Below are positions 20,097 through 28,105 of a stretch of DNA of 64,000 nt, piece by piece. A model generated the notes under the pieces. It made no database searches. It worked only from the letters and a program-made list of their open reading frames with translations, and was not told the origin of the DNA. Origin of the DNA: Bacteroidota bacterium (GTDB lineage: Bacteria; Bacteroidota; Bacteroidia; Bacteroidales; SZUA-534); the NCBI GenBank assembly GCA_003250355.1, contig QKGS01000037.1, positions 1 to 64,000 of the forward strand. Direction: 5' to 3'. A program made the translations under genes and the position numbers. Numbering within the stretch: position 1 is the first letter of the stretch; every line of letters starts with the position of its first letter.

Positions 20097-21401
20097 TTAT
20101 ATTCTGGTAATACTTGCTCCTAATGCATTCAACCGTGCATCAATGCTTTCATAGCCGCGATCTATTTGGTCAATATTATCAATAACACTTGTCCCTTTTG
20201 CCGAAAGTGCCGCTATAAGCAGAGCCATACCTGCACGTATATCGGGGCTGGTCATATTTATACCGCGTAGCGTATATTCTTTATTGTGTCCTACAACGGT
20301 GGCTCGGTGCGGGTCGCAAAGAATTATACGAGCACCCATATCAATAAGCTTATCGGTAAAAAACAGTCGGCTTTCAAACATTTTTTGATGAATAAGTACA
20401 CTTCCTTTTGCCTGAGTTGCTGTTACCAACAATACACTAATAAGATCAGGAGTAAGTCCGGGCCATGGTGCATCGTCTATTACCATAATAGAACCATCAA
20501 TAAATGTTTCTATTTCGTAATTGCTTTGAGCCGGAATATACAGGTCATCGCCTTTTAACTCCATTTTTACTCCCAGGCGTTGAAATGCCCTCGGTATTGC
20601 TCCAAGGTTTGAATACGATACGTTTTTAATAGTTATTTCTGAGCCTGTCATGGCAGCAAGTCCAATGAAACTGCCAATTTCTATCATATCGGGAAGCAGT
20701 GTGTGTTCGCAGCCTCCAAGCTTGTCTACTCCTTCTATGGTTAGCAAATTCGACGAAATACCCGATATTTTAGCTCCCATACTATTCAACATTTTACAAA
20801 GCTGTTGAACGTAAGGTTCGCAAGCTGCATTATAAATTGTGGTAGTACCTTTTGCCATAACAGCGGTAAGAATAATATTAGCTGTTCCGGTAACCGATGC
20901 TTCATCGAGCAGCATATAAGTTCCTTTCAGTTCAGAACCTTCAACCATAAAAAACTTTTTATCTTCATCGTAGTTGAATTTTGCTCCAAGCTTTTGCATT
21001 CCCAGAAAGTGAGTATCTAACCTTCGGCGACCTATTTTATCGCCACCTGGAGTTGGAATATATGCTTTCCCAAAACGCGACAATAAAGCTCCAACAAGCA
21101 TTACAGAACCTCGCAGCTTCGATGTTTTATCAACAAACTCCTGCGAGTGAAGATATTCGGGGTCAATATTATTTGCTTTAAAACGATAATCGTGAGCATT
21201 AAGCTTAGTGGTTTCAACACCCATATCGTTAATTATTTGAATAAGAGTATTTACATCGCGAATGTTTGGTACATTTTTAACAACAACCTCATCTTCGGTA
21301 AGCAATGCTGCGCAAAGTATTTGAAGAGCTTCATTTTTAGCTCCTTGCGGGGTTATATCTCCCTTGAGCTTAGCTCCTCCTTCAATTTTGAATTTATTCA
21401 T
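20097..21401 (-). CDS. murA: UDP-N-acetylglucosamine 1-carboxyvinyltransferase
   Basis: FKIEGGAKLKGDITPQGAKNEALQILCAALL...PGGDKIGRRRLDTHFLGMQKLGA; EPSP-synthase fold. Confidence 0.95.
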   Translation of the reverse strand: MNKFKIEGGAKLKGDITPQGAKNEALQILCAALLTEDEVVVKNVPNIRDVNTLIQIINDMGVETTKLNAHDYRFKANNIDPEYLHSQEFVDKTSKLRGSVMLVGALLSRFGKAYIPTPGGDKIGRRRLDTHFLGMQKLGAKFNYDEDKKFFMVEGSELKGTYMLLDEASVTGTANIILTAVMAKGTTTIYNAACEPYVQQLCKMLNSMGAKISGISSNLLTIEGVDKLGGCEHTLLPDMIEIGSFIGLAAMTGSEITIKNVSYSNLGAIPRAFQRLGVKMELKGDDLYIPAQSNYEIETFIDGSIMVIDDAPWPGLTPDLISVLLVTATQAKGSVLIHQKMFESRLFFTDKLIDMGARIILCDPHRATVVGHNKEYTLRGINMTSPDIRAGMALLIAALSAKGTSVIDNIDQIDRGYESIDARLNALGASITRI

Positions 21402-21476
21402 TGTAACTGTTCTGAATTTTGAAGCCGAAAATATGTAAAAACATGATTATGACAATAATAAATTAGTGGTTTTTTT

Positions 21477-21569
21477 AACCCGCATTATGCATTAGGTTTT
21501 TCAAATTAGCTTTAATCAATTAATAACCAGTATCTTTCTAATGCAACGCATTATAGCGGGTTGAACCCG
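21477..21569. repeat. MITE/REP-like inverted-repeat element
   Basis: AACCCGCATTATGCATTAG (21477-21495) opposed to CTAATGC-AACGCATTATA-GCGGGTT (21538-21562); related half copy near 60196-60226. Confidence 0.5.
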
Positions 21570-21698
21570 AATGATTAACAACGCAAACTCTATAAAGCTT
21601 TGAGAATCCTTCATTTAACTTTAGTATTTCAATTTAAATGCATGGTTAGGGTTTAACATTTAGTTAGGCTTGGGCGTTAAAGCTGATAAATATAAATT

Positions 21699-22367
21699 GT
21701 GTATATTCGCATTTTTAAAATGAAAGTTATGGATATTATAAATAACGGTGTAGAGCTTGGTGATGATTTTGGCTATGTTAGAATAGACCGATATAATGAA
21801 CAGCGAACTAACGATATTGAGGAATATTACAGCAAGATAATATCGGCTTTGGGCGAAAATGTTAAAAGAGAGGGGCTTGAAAAAACACCGTTGCGTGTTG
21901 CCAAGGCTATGCAATTTCTAACTCAGGGGTACTACTCAAAACCCGATGAGGTATTGCGTTCAGCAATGTTCAAAGAAGATTACAGCCAAATGGTAATAGT
22001 AAAAGACATAGAGCTGTATTCGTTATGCGAGCACCATATGCTGCCGTTTTTTGGCAAAGCACATGTGGCTTACATCCCCAATGGATACATTACCGGTTTA
22101 AGCAAATTAGCACGTGTAGTGGAAATATTTTCACGCAGATTACAAGTTCAAGAGCGCTTAACTAACGAAATTAGAGACTGCATACAGGAAACCTTAAAAC
22201 CGGCCGGGGTAGCTGTTGTTATTGAAGCACAACATATGTGTATGCAAATGCGCGGTGTTCAGAAGCAAAGCTCAGTAACCACAACTTCGGCGTTTACCGG
22301 AATATTTCTCGATAATATTGCTACCCGCGAAGAGTATATGAATTTGATATCGAATAAGCTTAGGTAG
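21699..22367 (+). CDS. folE: GTP cyclohydrolase I (likely start at 21720 or 21729)
   Basis: [21 protein letters not shown]...[27 protein letters not shown]...[11 protein letters not shown]...[13 protein letters not shown]. Confidence 0.95.
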   Translation: MYIRIFKMKVMDIINNGVELGDDFGYVRIDRYNEQRTNDIEEYYSKIISALGENVKREGLEKTPLRVAKAMQFLTQGYYSKPDEVLRSAMFKEDYSQMVIVKDIELYSLCEHHMLPFFGKAHVAYIPNGYITGLSKLARVVEIFSRRLQVQERLTNEIRDCIQETLKPAGVAVVIEAQHMCMQMRGVQKQSSVTTTSAFTGIFLDNIATREEYMNLISNKLR

Positions 22368-22536
22368 GGAAATTGAAAAATATTTTTTGTAAATAGCTCT
22401 AATTTAAACTGATTCTACACAACTTGCTTTCTAGCTACTATGAGTTGGTGTATTTTTTTGATGAATTGATGACAGCTCTCATAACACTTACTATATCTGC
22501 CAATTACATGTCATCATTTTTGTCATCAAAGTTTCA

Positions 22537-23052
22537 TCAAAACGGAGTGTCATCAGAAACACCCAACTCCTTAGCCAGAATATTGCAATCAATTGGTTCT
22601 CTTTCATCTTCCGGAATGCTTCGGTAAACTTCAAGAGCCCATATGCAGGAAATATAGCTAAGTGGGTCTGTAAAAATTTGCTGATAATCATCTTCCCAAA
22701 GATCTAAATCTTCAGCTGAACGATATTCTCCAAAATCGTATTCCCTCCATGTCCACATGTATGTATCGCCGTAAGTTTCATTATTCCTCTCAATAGGTGA
22801 ATTTGATAAAGACCTGGCAAAACGTTCAATATTCACTTTTTCAAGTTGATGAACAGGATAATCATTTTCATGATGTTCCAAGCAGTCATCATCTTCCTGC
22901 TCTTTACGTGTTTGATGAACCTCCTTGTAGTCCAAAGTTTCCAGGCAATGAAGAATCTGATTAGTCAGAAAGTTTAGCTTGTATTCATGGGTGAATACCT
23001 TCTCATCAACTAATTCTTCCAAATCAAATATTATGTGGTCAGAGATTTCCAT
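22537..23052 (-). CDS. hypothetical acidic protein
   Basis: 171-aa ORF following a small ORF (23054-23182) and the HipT-like gene on the same strand; no family recognised. Confidence 0.6.
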   Translation of the reverse strand: MEISDHIIFDLEELVDEKVFTHEYKLNFLTNQILHCLETLDYKEVHQTRKEQEDDDCLEHHENDYPVHQLEKVNIERFARSLSNSPIERNNETYGDTYMWTWREYDFGEYRSAEDLDLWEDDYQQIFTDPLSYISCIWALEVYRSIPEDEREPIDCNILAKELGVSDDTPF

Positions 23053-23053
23053 A

Positions 23054-23182
23054 TTACTTGTTTTTAGCGTTCTTTTCAGGGGTATTTTCTACTGAAACCT
23101 TTCCTTGTTTGATAAGCTCGTCAGCCATAATAGCAACTGCTTGCTTGCGAGATTTTATCTCAACTCCTTTGTGTGTAGGCAT
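23054..23182 (-). CDS. small ORF, 42 aa: MPTHKGVEIKSRKQAVAIMADELIKQGKVSVENTPEKNAKNK
   Basis: Manual translation; 4-nt spacing/overlap-type junction with the next ORF (start 23052); contains SRKQAVAI motif. Confidence 0.55.
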   Translation of the reverse strand: MPTHKGVEIKSRKQAVAIMADELIKQGKVSVENTPEKNAKNK

Positions 23183-23224
23183 ATTACACGAATTATAGGT
23201 TAGTACTGAATTCTTACAATAAAT

Positions 23225-24166
23225 TTAAGAAAATAACCTTGAAGTTCTATTCTGAATTAGTGCTTTATATTCTTCTTTTTTGTCTTCGGGCAGAAATGAA
23301 GAGTCAACTAAACTTAATGAAGGGGAAATAGCTTTCTCTATTTTGTGAAACACATTTTTAATCTGTTTTTCATTTAATTCTAGTGTTTTTGCAAAAGCAA
23401 TAAAATCGGATTGTTTGAACTTACGCTTTCTTCCATTTAATGTTAATGCTAGTTCTTCCGGATCGGTTTTCTCTGGTATTACCAACCGTGTCGATAATAA
23501 GTCATAAGCAGGAGATAACTGTACTAAACCTGAATTACTGTGAATGAGGGAGAAGTTTTTTAAATGCATATCTCCATTCCCTGTAATAAATGAAAATAGA
23601 GTTATTTCAAAAAATGACAGAGCATCAAGTAGTGGGTTTGATGAATATTGCATTATAACTTTGCCAACTTGCTCCATAGAACCTTTGTACTTGTCTTCAG
23701 TTAATCGCTCACTTAGTTGGCACAAATCTTCCATATGAATTTTATTTCCATTATCCCTGTCAATGCGTTTAGTTATGTAAGCAAGTTCACCAGATTGTAA
23801 CCTTATCAATGAGTTAGGAACGGTTTTGATTTTGAAAATATCAGCAAGTTTCATTGTCAGGCCTTCATTTTCAGGAAGCTCAGGATATTGCGATGTTGGA
23901 GGTTTTAGTATATAGTTTCCCCATAGTCCTACCAAGGTAAACTTATTATCTCCCTTTTTTGCTTCGAAGTTGAATGATAGTTTAGCCTGAACTCCAGGTA
24001 TTGTAATATGGCTTTGCACAACTTTTTCAGCTAATTCTTTCATTTGGTTAAGTGAGTAATCAATAACAGGAGCTTCAGGAGTTCCAAATATTCTTTTTGA
24101 ACACTTTGCATGATAGTCTGTTTCATCATGCTCCAATGGTTTGTAGCAATATAAACACTTACTCAT
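23225..24166 (-). CDS. HipA-family kinase core (HipT-like, lacking N-terminal subdomain 1)
   Basis: IPGVQAKLSFNF, YILKPP...ELPENEGLTMKLA, FITGNGDMHLKNFSL catalytic loop, LSPAYDLLST. Confidence 0.9.
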   Translation of the reverse strand: MSKCLYCYKPLEHDETDYHAKCSKRIFGTPEAPVIDYSLNQMKELAEKVVQSHITIPGVQAKLSFNFEAKKGDNKFTLVGLWGNYILKPPTSQYPELPENEGLTMKLADIFKIKTVPNSLIRLQSGELAYITKRIDRDNGNKIHMEDLCQLSERLTEDKYKGSMEQVGKVIMQYSSNPLLDALSFFEITLFSFITGNGDMHLKNFSLIHSNSGLVQLSPAYDLLSTRLVIPEKTDPEELALTLNGRKRKFKQSDFIAFAKTLELNEKQIKNVFHKIEKAISPSLSLVDSSFLPEDKKEEYKALIQNRTSRLFS

Positions 24167-24168
24167 AA

Positions 24169-24492
24169 TTATTCATTTGAAGGTATTACAGAAACAGCTC
24201 CTATACAGTCTTTACAGCAAGAAAGTAAAAGTCCCATACGATCATTTGCCTTTAGCTTCCAATTATCTATTGCAACATCTAACAACCATCCTTCTGGAAT
24301 TAACCCATCAAAGAAAGGAAACATGGTGGTTGATGAGTATGGGTTTTTGCTCAGGGGTAAGGTAAGGCTTATTGCTTTATTACTTTTGTTTTCTAAGTAT
24401 TCCTTATCATACGTAAACCTGTATCCTGTATCAGTTTCCTCAATAAGTCCGGTATACTTATCTTTATAATATACTTTACCAGTTCTATTCAT
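24169..24492 (-). CDS. HipA N-terminal subdomain as separate protein (HipS-like)
   Basis: ISLTLPLSKNPYSSTTMFPFFDGLIPEGWLLDVAIDNWKLKANDRMGLLLSCCKDCIGAVSV. Confidence 0.88.
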   Translation of the reverse strand: MNRTGKVYYKDKYTGLIEETDTGYRFTYDKEYLENKSNKAISLTLPLSKNPYSSTTMFPFFDGLIPEGWLLDVAIDNWKLKANDRMGLLLSCCKDCIGAVSVIPSNE

Positions 24493-24703
24493 CGCTTACA
24501 TGTATTTGTTTTGAATCTACCGGAGTCAGTTCATGACCAAACAATGCCAATACCTGATTTACTTTATCCATACGAAGAGTTTCTTTCCCTTGTTCAAGTT
24601 CTCTGACAAAACGCAAGCCTACACCCGCCTTATCTGCTAAATCTTGCTGAGTAAGCCCCAGAATCTTTCGCCTGTTCTTTATAAACGTAACTAGATTATT
24701 CAT
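24485..24703 (-). CDS. HipB-like XRE/HTH antitoxin
   Basis: FIKNRRKILGLTQQDLADKAGVGLRFVRELEQGKETLRMDKVNQVLALFG; overlaps the HipS-like gene by 8 nt. Confidence 0.92.
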   Translation of the reverse strand: MNNLVTFIKNRRKILGLTQQDLADKAGVGLRFVRELEQGKETLRMDKVNQVLALFGHELTPVDSKQIHVSDE

Positions 24704-24704
24704 A

Positions 24705-24806
24705 TTTATACCTTATCGGGTATAAAGATAACTAAAAATAGGGATTTTATACCTTTTAGGGTATAAAATAAGCATTAGGGGTCTTAAGTATACCCGAAAG
24801 GGTATA
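24705..24806. promoter_or_regulatory. three HipB-type operators TATACC-N6-GGTATA
   Basis: 24705-24726 (TTTATACC ttatcg GGTATAAA), 24744-24769 (ATTTTATACC ttttag GGTATAAAAT), 24789-24806 (TATACC cgaaag GGTATA); centres exactly 41 bp apart. Confidence 0.88.
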
Positions 24807-24808
24807 TT

Positions 24809-25447
24809 TTACTCTCTGATCGTCCAGCTAGCACAATTAAGTACACCGCCTTCTTTTGCAAGCCAGTTTGCTTTGTGCCCTACAACTTTACAGTCGGGGT
24901 AAGCTTTCTCTATTAGTTTTAATGCGGTAGTATCTTCAGGGTAGCCAAATTGGGGAACAATTATTAGGTTGCCTACGTGCAGGTAGTTAATGTATAATCC
25001 TTCGGCTGATTCTCCACCATCAAACTTCAGATATGTAATCTCAATTTTATAATTATTTTGAATTGCATGCAGAATTCCATTCAGGTGGTTGTATCCTTTT
25101 GCAGTAACTTGCTCAAGCTGTAAGCTACTGCCGTACGAGTTTGCCTGAGCAATATGTAGTAACTCCAGCATACGGTTAAATACCTGAGCTTGCTGTTGAG
25201 TAGTTTCAATATAATATCCTTTGTTAACAGGGCAGTGCTCAATAATGTAACCATTGTCCTTTAAGGCTTTTTTATCACGATCAAAAGTTCTTGATGAAAT
25301 ACCGGTATTCTCATTACCCGACGTTTCTATTATGTCTTTCATTTTGTCACGCAAATAATCAAGGATCTCCTTCTTGGAAGGGTATGTACCTTTTTGCACT
25401 AACTCAATAATCAGAGTGTATCTTCTTATTTGATTGTAAAGTTTCAT
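24809..25447 (-). CDS. HTH/WYL-type regulator N-terminus joined to agmatine/peptidylarginine deiminase-type C-terminus (ORF track start 25486; likely start MKLYNQ)
   Basis: N-terminal SKKEILDYLRDK...SSRTFDRDKKALKDNGYII...LNGILHAIQNNYKIEITYLKF; C-terminal GLYINYLHVGNLIIVPQFGYPEDTTAL...VVGHKANWLAKEGGVLNCASWTI. Confidence 0.75.
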   Translation of the reverse strand: MKLYNQIRRYTLIIELVQKGTYPSKKEILDYLRDKMKDIIETSGNENTGISSRTFDRDKKALKDNGYIIEHCPVNKGYYIETTQQQAQVFNRMLELLHIAQANSYGSSLQLEQVTAKGYNHLNGILHAIQNNYKIEITYLKFDGGESAEGLYINYLHVGNLIIVPQFGYPEDTTALKLIEKAYPDCKVVGHKANWLAKEGGVLNCASWTIRE

Positions 25448-25460
25448 GGTGTTTTTTGAT

Positions 25461-26699
25461 TTAAGGATAGAATTGATTTGGATCAAATAATTTCAAATGT
25501 TCTTGCATTGAATATTTGAAGTCATATCTTAGATTGTCGATTAAAGTATATTCATGCTCGTATTTGAATCCTTCCATGTAGTATTTTATTTGATTTCCAT
25601 CAATGTTTACATCAAGGTAATTATGTTGTGTCGGTTCTATTGAATTGAATGAAGGAGGTACTATTTCATTTCCATTATAATCAACTATTGCCCATTTATC
25701 GGCTATACTTTTAACATCACTTAAAAACCAACCTATAGGATAAGCGTCGTCATGCTTACTTCTATGCTGTTTGAATCTATCGTATTTGACTGCAATAAGG
25801 TTGTGACTTAGTATTTTTATTTCAAGGTATTTGCAAGGTAAAATTTCTTTCCCTTTAATATCGAAAATTCCAACTTTTTTATTTCTAACAACTCCAATAA
25901 GTTCATCGTTAAGTATTTTTATAAAGTCATATATTGGTTTTATAATTATACCCTTTCTCGTTGCTATGCCCCAGCCAATAAAACCACCTATTGCTATTGT
26001 ATCGCTATTTAGTCTGCATGTTTCATTAAACTTAATTGAAATTTCAATTTCCCATCCTGATTTAAAATACATCATATATTCTTTTGCTCTAGAAATTGAA
26101 ATAGGTTCATCTAAAATGTTATAGAATGACCTAGACTGGAAATGAAATTGTAAAAGGCGATCATAATTATCAGTATTTAATAATTTTTTTGAGATTATAA
26201 TGTATAGGTCATCCTTATCTGTATAATATCTAAATGAATCAGGGTAATAGGTACACCATTCCGTTTTACTGGAATAAAACTGACTTGCCTTGAGTGTTTT
26301 TGGAACAACAATTAAATACTTATCATCTTCATGGTGTACCTCAGCCTCGCCTATATTTATATAATACCGGTCGGTAATGAGGTATGTTTCATCTTCAGAA
26401 GTTTTGCCTAATCCACCAAGATCTTTTATACTCTTTATTATTTCCGGCAGAGTTTTATACCGGTTAATATCTTTCTCTTTTAATAAGTGTTTGGTCTCTT
26501 CAAATTTAACTAGGTATTCTTTAGCTTTGTAGAAATCTTCTTCTCTAAGTTGTTTCTTGTTGTAAAGGTTCAGAACCCATTGAGAGTATATTTTTTTTTG
26601 GGTAGGATCTAAAGTAAGCAGTTCGAGAAACAGCACGTCAGAGATGTGTGAGTTCTTTCTCCTTAAGAAGTTTATTCGCTTGCTTTTTTTCATTACCAT
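25461..26699 (-). CDS. WG-repeat-containing protein with N-terminal phage-like 'WCT' domain
   Basis: WGIATRKGIIIKPIYDFIKILND...VVRNKKVGIFDIKGKEILPCKYLEI...KWAIVDYNGNEIVPPSF (WG repeats); KYLIVVPKTLKASQFYSSKTEWCTYYPDSFRYY...LLQFHFQSRSFYNILDEPI. Confidence 0.7.
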   Translation of the reverse strand: MVMKKSKRINFLRRKNSHISDVLFLELLTLDPTQKKIYSQWVLNLYNKKQLREEDFYKAKEYLVKFEETKHLLKEKDINRYKTLPEIIKSIKDLGGLGKTSEDETYLITDRYYINIGEAEVHHEDDKYLIVVPKTLKASQFYSSKTEWCTYYPDSFRYYTDKDDLYIIISKKLLNTDNYDRLLQFHFQSRSFYNILDEPISISRAKEYMMYFKSGWEIEISIKFNETCRLNSDTIAIGGFIGWGIATRKGIIIKPIYDFIKILNDELIGVVRNKKVGIFDIKGKEILPCKYLEIKILSHNLIAVKYDRFKQHRSKHDDAYPIGWFLSDVKSIADKWAIVDYNGNEIVPPSFNSIEPTQHNYLDVNIDGNQIKYYMEGFKYEHEYTLIDNLRYDFKYSMQEHLKLFDPNQFYP

Positions 26700-26765
26700 G
26701 CTTAATTTCTATTCGCAAAAACAAAAATACAATGTGTTACCGCCAAAACATGACGTAGTAAAAAT

Positions 26766-26800
26766 AAAAACATATTTATGTGAAATAATATTTATGTTTT
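26766..26800. promoter_or_regulatory. operator-like motif site A (AAAAACATATTTATGTG + second half-copy)
   Basis: Exact 17-mer also at 30654 and 43868; ACATA-TT-TATGT palindrome repeated 16 bp apart; 67 bp upstream of the 26699 start. Confidence 0.7.
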
Positions 26801-26855
26801 TATGTTTCGGGATAGTTTTTAAAAACTGCTTTCAGGGCATTTTGAATTGTATAAG

Positions 26856-27632
26856 CTACTTAGAAAACTGTATTGATTTATTACTATAAATTAACTTGAT
26901 TCCAATATTATGGTCGTCAAATAGCTGAAAGTTAAATTCAACACCATCTTCATCAATAACGGTTAATGTTTGATACCCTTCTCCAGAATTTGCATATCCG
27001 CTATATATTTCAGATATTTTTTTATACATAACAATATCACCATTAGCCTTATAATGAGCAACGTCTCCATTGTTGTTATAGTTCATAACAAAGGAATTGT
27101 ATTCATCTTCCCATTCGCTCCATGTGCCCGATTCCCTGTTGTACTCAGAGTAAACCGAGCAATCAATCCTGAAACGTTCTGGTAGTGTATTGGCAACTTC
27201 TTCATTATTTTTTATTAAAGAAATACCTATAAAGTTGAAGCAGTATAACGAGTTACACTCAATTATGTCAATTTTTTCGATATCTGCCGCTATTGCCGGG
27301 AATATCAACCTGAATGAAAATAGTTGACCTCCAAAATCGCATACTTTTTTTTCAGGATCAAATGGAATTCCTTCCACATTAAGTATTTTATATGTGCGAG
27401 AACCATTTGATTCTTTAATTTCAGTATTTGGACTTATATTAAACCAACCACCGTTTATAAATTGCTCACTTGTTCTATATATAATGTGAACAATTGTTTT
27501 TTCTGGTGTTTTTTTAATTTCAATTATACCAGTATTGCCATTTGCTATACTATCAATGTCGGGGTTATCGATTGTTTGAGATGCAGCCAGGCAAGAGTAA
27601 ATAGAGAAAAGTATTATAAGAGCCTTTTTCAT
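26856..27632 (-). CDS. hypothetical exported protein
   Basis: Signal peptide MKKALIILFSIYSCLAASQT; Bacteroidota-restricted-looking. Confidence 0.7.
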   Translation of the reverse strand: MKKALIILFSIYSCLAASQTIDNPDIDSIANGNTGIIEIKKTPEKTIVHIIYRTSEQFINGGWFNISPNTEIKESNGSRTYKILNVEGIPFDPEKKVCDFGGQLFSFRLIFPAIAADIEKIDIIECNSLYCFNFIGISLIKNNEEVANTLPERFRIDCSVYSEYNRESGTWSEWEDEYNSFVMNYNNNGDVAHYKANGDIVMYKKISEIYSGYANSGEGYQTLTVIDEDGVEFNFQLFDDHNIGIKLIYSNKSIQFSK

Positions 27633-27831
27633 GATCAGAAGTTTTTATGTTAGAAGTTATATGTTCTGTAAAATATTAAATAGCCCGTGATACCGATTAC
27701 AAATCAAAATGCGACTGATTATATAAATTGCACTGTTTTTGTATCGACATTAACTTCCGAAACAAGTTCGGAATAGGCTATTGTAGTTTTTAAATAACGC
27801 TTTCGGCGCATTTTTAATTAAATTGATATGA

Positions 27832-27972
27832 CTAGAATTGATTCCAGAATTCAGGACCTTGTTGATCCGGATCTAAATCATCGTTGTAGCAATCAAAGTA
27901 ATCGGAGTAGCCACCCATATTGTCATTTTCTGTTTCAAATTCTTCCTGGAACTCTTCAAATTCATCTTCCAT
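27832..27972 (-). CDS. 46-aa acidic microprotein P1: MEDEFEEFQEEFETENDNMGGYSDYFDCYNDDLDPDQQGPEFWNQF
   Basis: Manual translation; 23/26 C-terminal residues identical to the product at 32626-32766 with mostly synonymous codon differences. Confidence 0.82.
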   Translation of the reverse strand: MEDEFEEFQEEFETENDNMGGYSDYFDCYNDDLDPDQQGPEFWNQF

Positions 27973-28014
27973 AATTGTATCTTTTTAATTAGTATGATAC
28001 AAATATATTCAGGT

Positions 28015-28037
28015 GGTGTGCAGTAGATATGCACACC
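28015..28037. promoter_or_regulatory. palindrome GGTGTGCA-gtagata-TGCACACC
   Basis: 8-bp perfect arms; core TGTGCA-N7-TGCACA also upstream of P2 (32846) and nearly at 40585. Confidence 0.65.
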
Positions 28038-28105
28038 TATGTTGATAATGCATTATTATGTAAAGATAATGGATAGCAGGCATGGCTCTATGTTTGGGAG
28101 AGTTG

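Noticed and set aside
22537-23052. Assignment of this ORF as a fourth component of the HipBST-like operon
   Set aside because: Same strand and close, but no recognisable domain and a small ORF and gap intervene; left as hypothetical.
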